NCBI RefSeq assembly: GCF_005222675.1
Contig: NZ_STGE01000017.1
Coordinates: forward strand, 62,001 to 126,000
Length of the DNA stretch: 64,000 bases
Reading direction: 5' to 3'
Source of the DNA: Mycolicibacterium sp. CR10
GTDB lineage: Bacteria; Actinomycetota; Actinomycetes; Mycobacteriales; Mycobacteriaceae
Shown here: positions 34,258 to 42,403 of the stretch, piece after piece
How positions within the stretch are numbered: position 1 is the first letter of the stretch
Layout of the letters: the number at the start of each line of letters is the position of its first letter
Position numbers and translations under genes: made by a program
Notes under the pieces: model-generated
The model's database searches: none
What the model was told of the DNA's origin: nothing
The model's input: only the letters and a program-made list of their open reading frames with translations

Positions 34258-35873
34258 TCGGCAGCCACCTCGCGTCGGTACTGACCCCGCTGCCGGTGCT
34301 CGTGCCGCTGCTCGCCGCGGCGATGACACTGGTCGCCGGCCGCAAGCCACGGTTGCAGCGGGTCATCGCTGTGATCGCGCTGTCTGTGGTGCTCGTCGTC
34401 TCCGCCGCGCTGGTGTACCTCGCCGACCGGGACGGCACGATCGCGTTGCAGGTCGGCGGCTGGGGTGTCACCGAACCCGGCATGGGACCGCTCGGTATCA
34501 CCCTGGTGGTCGACCGCCTGTCGGCGCTGATGCTCATCGTCTCGTCAATCGTGCTGCTCGCCGTGGTCGTCTACGCCATCGGGCAGGGTATCCGTGACGG
34601 TGACGACCGCCAACCGGTGTCGATCTTCCTGCCGACCTACCTGGTGCTGTCGGCAGGAGTGTGTATGGCCTTCCTGGCCGGCGACCTGTTCAACCTGTTC
34701 GTCGGGTTCGAGGTGCTGCTGACAGCGAGCTTCGTGCTGTTGACGATCGGCGGCAGCAAGGAGCGCGTGCGCGCGGGCATCACTTACGTGATGGTGTCGA
34801 TGGTGTCTTCACTGGTGTTCCTGTTCGGCATCGCGCTGGTGTATTCCGCCACCGGCACGCTCAACCTGGCCGAGCTGTCCGTGCGTCTCGACGACGTGTC
34901 GGACGGCACCCGCACCGCGCTGTTCGCGGTGCTTCTGGTCGCGTTCGGCATCAAGGCAGCGGTGTTCCCGCTGTCGGCGTGGCTGCCGGACTCCTATCCG
35001 ACCGCCCCCGCGCCCGTCACTGCCGTCTTCGCCGGCCTGCTCACCAAGGTCGGTATCTACGCGATCATCCGAGCGCACACGCTGCTGTTCCCTGGTGGCG
35101 AGATGGACGGGGTGCTTTTGGTGGCAGGGCTGTTGACGATGGTGATCGGCATCCTCGGCGCCATTGCGCAGAGCGACATCAAGCGACTGCTGTCCTTCAC
35201 CCTGGTCAGCCATATCGGCTACATGATCTTCGGCATCGCGTTGTCCAACCAACTGGGGATGTCGGGGGCGATTTACTACGTGGCGCACCACATCCTGGTG
35301 CAGACAACGCTCTTCCTGGTGGTCGGACTGATCGAACGCCAGGCGGGCGCGTCGACGCTGGAACGGCTAGGAGGTCTCGCCGCGGCCAGCCCCCTGCTCG
35401 CCTTCGTCTTCGTGGTGCCCGCCCTCAACCTCGGCGGCATCCCACCGTTCTCGGGCTTCATCGGCAAGGTCGCCCTGCTGGAGGCGGGAGCACAGGCAGG
35501 CTCCTCGCTGGCGTGGCTTCTGGTGGCCGGCAGCGTCATCACCAGCCTGCTGACGCTCTATGTGGTGACCCGGGTATGGACGAAAGCGTTCTGGCGATCT
35601 CGCGAAGACGCGCCCGAAGGCCATATGTCAGGGTCGGCGCCCAGCGCACTGCTGGACAACACCGAGGAGTCCATGGACATCGAGCTCGCCGACCGTGACG
35701 ACGTGGGTCGGATGCCGATCGGGATGCTGGTGCCGACGGGTGCGCTGATCGCGGTGGGCCTGGCGTTGACGGTGCTCGCCGGTCCGATCTTCGCCTACAG
35801 CGAGCGCGCCGCCTACGAGGTCGTCGATCGGGGTCAGTACATTGCCGCGGTGCTCGGCCAGGGGCAGCGATGA
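34254..35873 (+). CDS. mrpD: Mrp antiporter subunit D
   Basis: A 539-residue proton-translocating subunit related to NuoM/NuoN. LFNLFVGFEVLLTASFVLLTIGGSKERVRAGITYVMVS and KAAVFPLSAWLPDSYPTAPAPVTAVFAGLLTKVGIYAIIR carry the conserved Glu and Lys of the ion path. SDIKRLLSFTLVSHIGYM and a helix-7-like segment with His follow. The start is coupled to mrpC by ATGA, and its stop overlaps the first micro-ORF in the repeat at 35869. Confidence 0.96.
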   Translation: MIGSHLASVLTPLPVLVPLLAAAMTLVAGRKPRLQRVIAVIALSVVLVVSAALVYLADRDGTIALQVGGWGVTEPGMGPLGITLVVDRLSALMLIVSSIVLLAVVVYAIGQGIRDGDDRQPVSIFLPTYLVLSAGVCMAFLAGDLFNLFVGFEVLLTASFVLLTIGGSKERVRAGITYVMVSMVSSLVFLFGIALVYSATGTLNLAELSVRLDDVSDGTRTALFAVLLVAFGIKAAVFPLSAWLPDSYPTAPAPVTAVFAGLLTKVGIYAIIRAHTLLFPGGEMDGVLLVAGLLTMVIGILGAIAQSDIKRLLSFTLVSHIGYMIFGIALSNQLGMSGAIYYVAHHILVQTTLFLVVGLIERQAGASTLERLGGLAAASPLLAFVFVVPALNLGGIPPFSGFIGKVALLEAGAQAGSSLAWLLVAGSVITSLLTLYVVTRVWTKAFWRSREDAPEGHMSGSAPSALLDNTEESMDIELADRDDVGRMPIGMLVPTGALIAVGLALTVLAGPIFAYSERAAYEVVDRGQYIAAVLGQGQR

Positions 35874-35932
35874 GCGCTCGCGCGAAGAGCAGAGGGCAGC
35901 GATGAGCGCTCGCGCGAAGAGCAGAGGGCAGC
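35869..35932. repeat. Two exact 32-bp tandem repeats at the mrpD-mrpE junction
   Basis: Units at 35869-35900 and 35901-35932 are identical, followed by the first six bases of a third. Each begins GATGAGCGCTCGCGCG and ends GGGCAGC, so each recreates the GCGATGA overlap of the junction. A 32-base period equals 12 codons minus the 4-base ATGA overlap, which keeps stop-start coupling whatever the copy number. One variant unit occurs at 36750-36781. Confidence 0.97.
35870..35905 (+). CDS. 11-codon micro-ORF 1 between mrpD and mrpE
   Basis: ATG at 35870 overlaps the mrpD stop as ATGA and encodes MSARAKSRGQR, stopping at 35903-35905. Its stop overlaps the start of micro-ORF 2. It would let a ribosome finishing mrpD continue by reinitiation. 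A functional peptide is not claimed. Confidence 0.35.
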   Translation: MSARAKSRGQR

Positions 35933-35937
35933 GATGA
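35902..35937 (+). CDS. 11-codon micro-ORF 2 between mrpD and mrpE
   Basis: An exact copy of micro-ORF 1 (MSARAKSRGQR). Its ATG overlaps the stop of micro-ORF 1 and its TGA overlaps the mrpE ATG at 35934, so the chain mrpD, micro-ORF, micro-ORF, mrpE is linked by three ATGA overlaps. Confidence 0.35.
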   Translation: MSARAKSRGQR

Positions 35938-36467
35938 GATCGAACCTGTTGCGCGCGTGGTTGCTGTGCTGGCTGATCCTGGTATGGGTTCTGCTGTGGG
36001 GCAACGTCTCTGCGGCGAATGTTCTTTCGGGTCTGGTGATCGCGTTGATCATCACGCTGTGGCTGCCATTGCCAGCGGTTCCGGTGGAGGGCCGGCTTCA
36101 TCCGCTTCCACTGCTGCGACTGGTGTTCATCGTCAGCTACTGGCTGCTGGTGTCATCGGTGCAAGTGGCCGCCCTCGCGCTCAGGCCGAAACCACCATTG
36201 TCGGCGGTCCTTCGCGCACACCTGGACATCAAGTCCGATCTGGTGCTGGCGCTGGCAGTCAACATCTTGAACCTGACGCCGGGCAACATCGTGCTTGAAA
36301 TCGACCAGGCCCGGCGGATGATCTACGTACACGTCCTCGATGTGGCGTCCGATCGCGCGGTCGACAGCTTCCACCGACAGGTCGACCAACTCCAGAAGCT
36401 CCTGGTCGCAGCGTTCGAGCGCGACGCCGATTGGAAGCCGTCGGAGGAAAAGGAGGTCCACGGATGA
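35934..36467 (+). CDS. mrpE: Mrp antiporter subunit E
   Basis: A 177-residue membrane subunit. The N-terminal helices (LLRAWLLCWLILVWVLLWGNVSAANVLSGLVIALIITLWLPLP) and the conserved cytoplasmic tail LTPGNIVLEIDQARRMIYVHVLD are typical of MnhE. The ATG at 35934 overlaps micro-ORF 2. The stop overlaps the mrpF start. Confidence 0.95.
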   Translation: MRSNLLRAWLLCWLILVWVLLWGNVSAANVLSGLVIALIITLWLPLPAVPVEGRLHPLPLLRLVFIVSYWLLVSSVQVAALALRPKPPLSAVLRAHLDIKSDLVLALAVNILNLTPGNIVLEIDQARRMIYVHVLDVASDRAVDSFHRQVDQLQKLLVAAFERDADWKPSEEKEVHG

Positions 36468-36754
36468 ATACGGTGTGGATCATCTCGGCGGTGATGCTGG
36501 CGGCGGCGGCCGTCGCCACGATGTTCCGGATGTTGCTCGGCCCCACCACTTTGGACCGGCTGGTCGCCCTCGATACCCTTGTCGCAGTAACGATGTGTGT
36601 GATCGGCACCTGGGCGGCGTTCAGCCTGGACACCACAGTCACCTATAGCTTGACCGCGCTGGCGTTGATCACGTTCGTCGGCTCGGTCAGTGTCGCGAGG
36701 TTCCGCGTGCCCGACGACGCCGAGGCGACAGACCAGCGCAGGGGGCAGCGATGA
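36464..36754 (+). CDS. mrpF: Mrp antiporter subunit F
   Basis: A 96-residue three-helix subunit: VWIISAVMLAAAAVATMFRMLLGPTTLDRLVALDTLVAVTMCVIGTW carries the GPTxxDR motif conserved in MnhF. ATG overlaps the mrpE stop; its own stop overlaps the ATG of the micro-ORF at 36751. Confidence 0.95.
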   Translation: MNTVWIISAVMLAAAAVATMFRMLLGPTTLDRLVALDTLVAVTMCVIGTWAAFSLDTTVTYSLTALALITFVGSVSVARFRVPDDAEATDQRRGQR

Positions 36755-36786
36755 GCGCTCGCGCGAAGAGCACAGGGTCGCGATGA
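36751..36786 (+). CDS. 11-codon micro-ORF between mrpF and mrpG
   Basis: Encodes MSARAKSTGSR, a two-residue variant of the mrpD-mrpE micro-ORFs. Start and stop are both ATGA overlaps, with mrpF and mrpG respectively. Its DNA (36750-36781) is a single 32-base unit of the same repeat. Confidence 0.35.
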   Translation: MSARAKSTGSR

Positions 36787-37145
36787 ACGCGTTCGACATC
36801 GTCACCAGCGTGCTGATCCTCGGCGGGTCGGCACTGGCGCTGACCGCCGCGATCGGCGTCGTGCGATTCCCCGACACACTGTCGCGGATGCATGCGGCGA
36901 CCAAGCCCCAGGTGCTCGGCCTGCTGTTGGTCCTCGCGGGCGCAGCCATTCGGCTCCGCGGCCACCCCGACGTCGGCATGTTGATCCTCACCGGGATGTT
37001 CACGTTGATCACCGCGCCCGTGATCGCCAACCGGGTCGGCCAGCTGGCGTACCGGGAGCAGAACATCCGCAACGACTTGCTGACCACCGACGAAATGCAT
37101 GATTTCGCTGCTGACCGGGAACACCCGCCCCATGGTCCGTCGTGA
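36783..37145 (+). CDS. mrpG: Mrp antiporter subunit G
   Basis: A 120-residue subunit with three helices; IGVVRFPDTLSRMHAATKPQVLGLLLVLAGAA is the MnhG signature. The ATG at 36783 is coupled to the upstream micro-ORF. It is the last mrp gene, so the operon order is A(B)-C-D-E-F-G, complete for a seven-subunit complex with A and B fused. Its 3' end overlaps the methyltransferase start. Confidence 0.95.
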   Translation: MNAFDIVTSVLILGGSALALTAAIGVVRFPDTLSRMHAATKPQVLGLLLVLAGAAIRLRGHPDVGMLILTGMFTLITAPVIANRVGQLAYREQNIRNDLLTTDEMHDFAADREHPPHGPS

Positions 37146-38019
37146 GGGTGACAGCTGGGGCATCGCCGACGGCGTCGGCCGCACAGCGTTGGGCGTGGCG
37201 ATGGCACGCGCCTGGGAGTCCTCCGCGGCGCAGCCGCTGTTCATCGATCCGTACGCGCAACTGTTCGTAGACGCGGCGGGCGGTGTCGGTCCTGACCCCA
37301 CGCCCGAGCGCAAGGCGTCCATCACGAACTACGCTGCGGCGCGGACGAAGTGGTTCGACGAGTTCTTCATCGCGGCGGGTTCGGCGGGCATCACGCAGGT
37401 GGTGATCCTGGCGGCCGGTCTGGACGCCCGCGCGTGGCGGTTGCCGTGGCTCTCCGACACGGTCATCTACGAGGTGGATCAACCGAAGGTGTTGGCGTTC
37501 AAGGCGCACACGCTGGAGTCCGCGGGCGCTCAGCCCGCCGTCAGGCACGTCCCCGTCGCGGTCGATCTGCGCGACGACTGGCCCCATGCGCTGGCCGCCG
37601 CTGGGTTCGACCATGCTGAGCCGACGGCGTGGTCGCTGGAGGGGTTGCTGCCGTACCTGCCCGCGGACGCGCAGGACCGGCTGTTCGAGCAGATCGCCTT
37701 GTACAGCGCACGGGGCAGCCGGGTCGCCGTCGAGGCGTTCAGCCCCGCGTTCTTCGAGGCCGACAACGTGGCGCGCTACCGCGACCGCATGACCCGGATC
37801 CGCGCGAGGGCAGTCGCGGTGGGCGAACAGGTGCCCGACGCAGACGACTTCTGGTTCATGGAAGACCGTACCGACGTCGCGACGTGGTTGTGCGAACACC
37901 GCTGGGAAGTCGACTCGATCCCGGCGACAGACCTGATGAACCGCTACCACCGGGCGTGGGTTGCCGAGGACGAGGATCCGCTGGCGCTCAGTGTGTTCGT
38001 CGAGGGCCGACTGCTCTGA
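37132..38019 (+). CDS. Putative SAM-dependent methyltransferase (mycobacterial leucine carboxyl methyltransferase-like)
   Basis: A 295-residue methyltransferase of the large mycobacterial family also found by TIGR00027-type models. The start VRREGDSWGIADGVGRTALGVAMARA and VVILAAGLDARAWRLPW (SAM loop) are characteristic, as are YEVDQPKVLAFK and WSLEGLLPYLPADAQDRLF. The ATG at 37132 overlaps mrpG by 14 bases, so it may be co-transcribed though functionally unrelated. The methyl acceptor is unknown. Confidence 0.9.
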   Translation: MVRREGDSWGIADGVGRTALGVAMARAWESSAAQPLFIDPYAQLFVDAAGGVGPDPTPERKASITNYAAARTKWFDEFFIAAGSAGITQVVILAAGLDARAWRLPWLSDTVIYEVDQPKVLAFKAHTLESAGAQPAVRHVPVAVDLRDDWPHALAAAGFDHAEPTAWSLEGLLPYLPADAQDRLFEQIALYSARGSRVAVEAFSPAFFEADNVARYRDRMTRIRARAVAVGEQVPDADDFWFMEDRTDVATWLCEHRWEVDSIPATDLMNRYHRAWVAEDEDPLALSVFVEGRLL

Positions 38020-38071
38020 TCGACAAATTGGTGACATAGCGGGTCTTTGAGGCCCGGTAACGTCGGAACGT

Positions 38072-38362
38072 ATGTCATTGATGGTCGACCCAGACATCTT
38101 GCGTGCCTTCGCCGGCCAGGTGGATTCGGCGTCCGCCACGATCCGTGAGGCCGATGTCGGGACCAAGGCGGCCGCGGCCGCCGACGGACTTCCCGGGTCG
38201 ACGACGCAGTGGGCCGCCCGACTGGTCGGGGCGCACCTCGGCGAGCAGGCCGATGCCATCGCCACCAACGTCACGAAGATGGGCTCTGCGGTGCGCGGCG
38301 CGGGAAACACCTACGAGGTAGCCGACTCTGACCTCGCGGGCAGCTTCACGGGGATCTTCTAG
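38072..38362 (+). CDS. EspC-like type VII secretion target
   Basis: A 96-residue protein of the ESX-1 EspC/excreted family (PF10824-like). The start VDPDILRAFAGQVDSASATIREADV is a predicted long helix, and the C-terminal YEVAD (residues 81-85) fits the YxxxD secretion signal of type VII substrates. There is no ESX machinery in the window, so secretion would rely on a system elsewhere. It is read away from the Lon-N gene, ending 11 bases before that gene's stop. Confidence 0.85.
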   Translation: MSLMVDPDILRAFAGQVDSASATIREADVGTKAAAAADGLPGSTTQWAARLVGAHLGEQADAIATNVTKMGSAVRGAGNTYEVADSDLAGSFTGIF

Positions 38363-38373
38363 AGGCCGGCGCT

Positions 38374-39009
38374 CTAGCCCTCGGACAGCTGGAACTCCAC
38401 CATCGCGATGACGGTGTCCACCCCTTCGGACAGCGCGGCGACGCGCTCGGCGGCAGTGGGTGCCGCCAGCACCGCGTACCTGTCGGCCTGGCCCATCGGC
38501 AGCCGGGTGGCCAACGTGTACAACCACGTGGCGATATCACCGGATTCGTCTGCGCCGTAAACGATGTCGCGACTGTTCACGTCCGCGCCCTGCACCGAAG
38601 CGATTCGTTCGAACAGTGCGACCATCCGATCTTCGATATCCCGGATGGCGGCGACGTCGACGGGCGAACCCGGATCATCCGGCCACAATTCGATCGCCGC
38701 CTGCGGGTACGGGTTGTCCGGTTGCCACTCCAGTACCCGGAACCGCTCCCGGATCACACATTTCAGGTGGTAGAGGCCGTCGCCCATCTCGGCGAACTCG
38801 GTGATGTGCGCCAACGCGCCGACGTCGCTGCGGGCATCTCCGCCGCCGACCTCCCGCCCCGCCGCGATCAGCACCACGCCGAAGGCCGGATCGTCTGCAG
38901 CCAGACACGTCTGCACCATCGCCGAATAGCGCGGCTCGAAGATCCGCAGTGGCAGTTCTTCTCCGGGCAGCATCGCCACTTCGAGCGGAAACATGGGCAG
39001 CGTAGGCAT
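38374..39009 (-). CDS. Lon substrate-binding-domain protein (Rv0434-like)
   Basis: A 211-residue protein with only the Lon N-terminal domain: MPTLPMFPLEVAMLPGEELPLRIFEPRYSAMVQTCL, then a helical end. It lacks the AAA and protease parts, so it is not a truncated lon gene but the known stand-alone family. Function is unsettled. It ends the minus-strand set starting at the DUF3263 gene, two bases after the ligase-like gene. Confidence 0.92.
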   Translation of the reverse strand: MPTLPMFPLEVAMLPGEELPLRIFEPRYSAMVQTCLAADDPAFGVVLIAAGREVGGGDARSDVGALAHITEFAEMGDGLYHLKCVIRERFRVLEWQPDNPYPQAAIELWPDDPGSPVDVAAIRDIEDRMVALFERIASVQGADVNSRDIVYGADESGDIATWLYTLATRLPMGQADRYAVLAAPTAAERVAALSEGVDTVIAMVEFQLSEG

Positions 39010-39011
39010 GC

Positions 39012-40139
39012 TCAGATGACCAGCTCGCCGACCAGCGCGTCGACCACTGTCCGCAGATCGCCGTCGTGTTCTTCGGCGATCCTGCGCTGCCGTTGATACG
39101 ACGCACCGGTGCGATAGATATCTGCGACACGGGCCAGCTCATCGACGCATCCCAGCGACTTCGCCACCGGGACAAGGCGTTCCAGAATATCGTCGAGATC
39201 CTCGGTGACCAGCCGCTCATTGCTGTCGGCGTCCAGAATGATGATGGCGTCCAGCCCGTAGCGGGCGGCGCGCCACTTGTTCTCCTGCACATGCCACGGC
39301 GGCATCACCGGCAGCGATTCGCCCGCGTCGAATCGCCGGTCCAGATCCACGATCAGGCAGTGGGTCAGCGCGACGAGCGCCGAAAGTTCATGCAGGTTGG
39401 ACACGCCGTCGAAGATCCGCACCTCGATCGTCCCGAGATGTGGGGAAGGTCTTATATCCCAACGGATCTCGTTCATGTGGTCGATGATCCCGGTCTTCTT
39501 CTGATCGCCGACGAAGTTCTCGAACTCTCGCCACTCCTGGAAGTGGAACGGCAGTCCGGCGGTCGGGAGTTGCTGGAACATCATGGCGCGATTGCTTGCG
39601 TAACCGGTGTCCTCGCCGTCCCAGTACGGTGAGGACGCCGACAGCGCCAGCAGGTGCGGGTACTGATGCAGCAGCGAGGTGATGATGGGCATCACCTTGT
39701 GCGCCGAGGACACCCCGACGTGCACGTGCACACCCCAGATCAGCATCTGCCTGCCCCACCATTGGGTGCGTTTGATCAGCTCCGCGTACCGGGGCGCATC
39801 GGTCAACTTTTGCACCGACCAGTGCGCGAAAGGGTGTGTGCCGGCGCAGAACAACTCCATGCCGCGCTCGCGCACGATGGTGCGCACCGGCTGCAGCGTC
39901 GACCGCAGGTCCTCCATCGCCTCACCGGAGTTCTCGCAGATCCCGGTGACGATCTCGACGGTGTTGCGCAGCAGTTCCTTGTGCACGTGCGGGTTCTCAC
40001 CGAGTTCGGCGATCACCGAGGCTGCCTCGTTGCTCAGATCGCGGGACTCCGCGTCGACGAGCGCGAACTCCCATTCGACACCCAGTGTCGGCCTTGCCGA
40101 CCCGGCGAATTCGATCCGGTCAGCCCTTGGTGATGACAC
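39012..40139 (-). CDS. Carboxylate-amine ligase, glutamate-cysteine ligase 2 family (YbdK-like)
   Basis: A 375-residue ATP-dependent ligase of the GCS2 family, corresponding to M. tuberculosis Rv0433 (about 376 residues). [19 protein letters not shown] starts the fold with the metal-binding Glu, followed by HVHVGV and [20 protein letters not shown]. The start is at a GTG (40139, or 40142 just before), inside the end of sodC: the genes overlap by 20 bases. Its reaction in mycobacteria, where mycothiol replaces glutathione, is not settled. Confidence 0.87.
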   Translation of the reverse strand: MSSPRADRIEFAGSARPTLGVEWEFALVDAESRDLSNEAASVIAELGENPHVHKELLRNTVEIVTGICENSGEAMEDLRSTLQPVRTIVRERGMELFCAGTHPFAHWSVQKLTDAPRYAELIKRTQWWGRQMLIWGVHVHVGVSSAHKVMPIITSLLHQYPHLLALSASSPYWDGEDTGYASNRAMMFQQLPTAGLPFHFQEWREFENFVGDQKKTGIIDHMNEIRWDIRPSPHLGTIEVRIFDGVSNLHELSALVALTHCLIVDLDRRFDAGESLPVMPPWHVQENKWRAARYGLDAIIILDADSNERLVTEDLDDILERLVPVAKSLGCVDELARVADIYRTGASYQRQRRIAEEHDGDLRTVVDALVGELVI

Positions 40140-40824
40140 CACAGGCCACCCGCGCTCCGGCGTCGCCGGTCGCCAGGGTGGTCTGGTCCGGCGGCGGATC
40201 GCCGTTGACCTGCTGGTACCGCTCCGGCGGGATGTTGGCGAAGTTGTCGGCCTTCTCGTGGATGATGATCGCGGTGCCGGCACCGCCGAGCAGTTCCTCT
40301 GCGGTGAACGCGTCGGTGGTGGTCATCAGCATCGCCGACCCGTCCTCGCGCACCTGCAGCGATGACAGGTCACCGCTGGCCGGATGTCCGCTGCGCCCGC
40401 CGACCTGCAGGTGGCCGCCCGCGGAGGCGAAGTTGGCCGGCGCCCCACCGGTGGGTGCGACGGAGTCGGCCTCACACTTGCCCACCGAGTGGATGTGCAT
40501 TCCGTGGAAACCGGGCGCCAGCTCGCCGCCGGCGGTGGTCTCCACGGTGACGGTGGCGAAGCCGTCGCCGAACTGAATGTCGGCGGTGGCGACGGTCGTT
40601 CCGTCGGGAAGCTTCAGATCCGCGGTGAGGGTCTCACCGCTCGCCGCGGGCGTGCTGCCCTCTCCCGAGCCGCCCTCTTCGGATGACGCCGAAGGCGGCG
40701 GCGAACCGGTCCAGATGGCCGGTGTGGTGCCGGGTGAGGTGGCGACGGGTTCGTTCGGACTGCAGGCGGTCAACGCGAGTACGGGCACCGCGAACAAGGT
40801 GGCGGCAGCGACGTTCCTGAGCAT
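40120..40824 (-). CDS. sodC: Superoxide dismutase [Cu-Zn], lipoprotein
   Basis: A 234-residue periplasmic or surface superoxide dismutase that removes superoxide. The N-terminus is a lipoprotein signal with lipobox LTAC (Cys21), followed by a Ser/Gly/Pro-rich linker and the dismutase domain: [13 protein letters not shown] gives Cu ligands, GHPASGDL the metal loop, and RVACGVI the disulphide Cys. The ATG at 40824 is chosen over a TTG six bases earlier. Gene order with virR and the ligase-like gene matches M. tuberculosis Rv0431-Rv0433. Confidence 0.97.
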   Translation of the reverse strand: MLRNVAAATLFAVPVLALTACSPNEPVATSPGTTPAIWTGSPPPSASSEEGGSGEGSTPAASGETLTADLKLPDGTTVATADIQFGDGFATVTVETTAGGELAPGFHGMHIHSVGKCEADSVAPTGGAPANFASAGGHLQVGGRSGHPASGDLSSLQVREDGSAMLMTTTDAFTAEELLGGAGTAIIIHEKADNFANIPPERYQQVNGDPPPDQTTLATGDAGARVACGVITKG

Positions 40825-40834
40825 GTGCAAGAGC

Positions 40835-41296
40835 CTAGCCGGTGACCGCCACCACCACGCCCGGCGGCTGCTCGATCAGTGGGGGGACACGGGGAGCCAC
40901 CGGCGCCTCGAGCAATCGACCGACCTCTTCTGCAGCCTGCTGCTCGCCGGGAGCGTCGCTGAAGTACACCGTGGTGACCGTCGTGTCGGGCAGCGCCAGG
41001 TTGCCGGTCTCGGTGACGTTCCAGCCGGCTTCCCTCAGCCGGTTGGCGGTGGTCTCCGCGGCGCCCTCGGTTTCAGAAATGTTGAAAACCCGCACGTCAG
41101 GGCGTGCCGGCTCCGCGGACGTCGTCGTCGTGGCAGGCGCGCTGGCGACAGTCGAGGAGCCGATCGAGGAGTCGGCGTCGTTGTCACCGTCGCCGCCCAT
41201 CGCCTGGAACCCCACGAGCAGGAACACCACACCGAGGAACAGCAGCACCATCACCATGGCGCGCAGGGGCAGTCCCGAGGATTCTCGCTGGTTCAT
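40835..41296 (-). CDS. virR: LytR_C-domain membrane protein, VirR-like
   Basis: A 153-residue membrane-anchored protein corresponding to M. tuberculosis Rv0431 (VirR). One N-terminal helix ([21 protein letters not shown]) anchors an extracytoplasmic LytR_C domain ([36 protein letters not shown]). Published work links VirR to cell-envelope integrity and vesicle release. The linker is rich in Ser, Ala and Thr. It lies ten bases before sodC in a minus-strand run. Confidence 0.92.
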   Translation of the reverse strand: MNQRESSGLPLRAMVMVLLFLGVVFLLVGFQAMGGDGDNDADSSIGSSTVASAPATTTTSAEPARPDVRVFNISETEGAAETTANRLREAGWNVTETGNLALPDTTVTTVYFSDAPGEQQAAEEVGRLLEAPVAPRVPPLIEQPPGVVVAVTG

Positions 41297-41350
41297 TGGC
41301 GCCTACTGTATCGACACGGTCTGGTCGAGCGGAAAAGCTCAGGTCACAGT

Positions 41351-41668
41351 TCAGGTCACATCGAAGCCGAGGCGACGCGCCGCACGGGCCTTCTGTCGAC
41401 TCGCACGCAGCCGCCGCAGCCGCTTGACCAGCATGGGATCCGCCGCCAACGCCTCCGGGCGGTCGACAAGCGCATTGAGCACCTGGTAGTACCGGGTCGC
41501 CGACATCGAGAACAGTTCCTTGATGGCGTCTTCTTTGGAACCCGCGTACTTCCACCATTGCCGCTCGAAGGCCAGAAGGTCGTGTTCACGGCGGGTCAGT
41601 CCGTCGGAGGGGGCAGTGCCGTCTTCGGAGTCCCCCGACTTATCAGTCCGCGCGATGGCGCCATCCAT
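41351..41668 (-). CDS. DUF3263 protein (Rv0430-like)
   Basis: A 105-residue conserved mycobacterial protein. The DUF3263 core, [51 protein letters not shown], looks like a small helical, possibly DNA-binding, domain; [10 protein letters not shown] has a recognition-helix look. The ATG at 41668 fits the length known for Rv0430. Upstream it diverges from def, with a 138-bp gap. Function unknown. Confidence 0.9.
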   Translation of the reverse strand: MDGAIARTDKSGDSEDGTAPSDGLTRREHDLLAFERQWWKYAGSKEDAIKELFSMSATRYYQVLNALVDRPEALAADPMLVKRLRRLRASRQKARAARRLGFDVT

Positions 41669-41806
41669 ATCGCTTCTTGGACCCTTCCGACACTCGAAAA
41701 TGACATCGCTGTGGTTCGGCACGTATTCAATCACGGCAGGGTCACCGTAGGTGTCACGAACCGCCGCGAGTCGGCTCACCAAGCTTGCCGCCTAAGCTTG
41801 CCGTCC

Positions 41807-42400
41807 ATGGCCGTAGTACCCATCCGCATCGTGGGAGATCCCGTCCTGCACACCGCGACCGAACCCGTGCCCGTCGGCGACGACGGTTCGCTGCCCGCCG
41901 ACCTGGCCGATCTGATCGAGGATCTGTTCGACACGATGGCCGCCGCCAACGGAGTCGGGCTGGCAGCCAACCAGATCGGCGTCGCCAAGCGGGTCTTCGT
42001 CTATGACTGCGCCGACGCGCGCGGCAAGACGACGCGGCGCCGCGGCGTCATCGTCAACCCGGTGCTGGAGACCACCGAGGTGCCCGAGACGATGCCCGAC
42101 CCCGAGGACGACGACGAGGGCTGCCTGTCGGTGCCCGGGGAGTCGTTCCCGACGGGACGGGCGACGTGGGCCCGCGTCACGGGACTGGACGCCGACGGGA
42201 CGCCGATCACGCTCGAGGGGACGGATCTGTTCGCGCGGATGCTGCAGCACGAGACGGGCCACCTCGACGGCTTCCTGTACCTGGACCGTCTGGTCGGGCG
42301 CAATGCCCGCAGCGCCAAGCGCGCGGTCAAAGCGAACGGCTGGGGCGTGCCCGGGTTGTCGTGGACGCCCGGCGAGGATCCCGATCCGTTCGGCCACTGA
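41807..42400 (+). CDS. def: Peptide deformylase
   Basis: A 197-residue metalloenzyme that removes the formyl group from nascent proteins. All three motifs are present: [10 protein letters not shown] (49-58), EGCLSVPG (104-111) and HETGH (148-152) with the metal-binding Cys and two His. The Gly in HETGH, where most bacteria have Asp, is usual for mycobacteria. ATG at 41807. The 138-bp gap to the divergent DUF3263 gene includes a 10-bp direct repeat AAGCTTGCCG just before the start. Confidence 0.97.
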   Translation: MAVVPIRIVGDPVLHTATEPVPVGDDGSLPADLADLIEDLFDTMAAANGVGLAANQIGVAKRVFVYDCADARGKTTRRRGVIVNPVLETTEVPETMPDPEDDDEGCLSVPGESFPTGRATWARVTGLDADGTPITLEGTDLFARMLQHETGHLDGFLYLDRLVGRNARSAKRAVKANGWGVPGLSWTPGEDPDPFGH

Positions 42401-42403
42401 CCG

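Noticed and set aside
38374-39009. Truncated lon protease gene
   Set aside because: Stand-alone Lon-N proteins of this length are a conserved family and the syntenic M. tuberculosis gene is the same size.
41784-41806. 10-bp direct repeat AAGCTTGCCG before def
   Set aside because: Short and single; likely chance or a minor duplication with no link to a known regulator.
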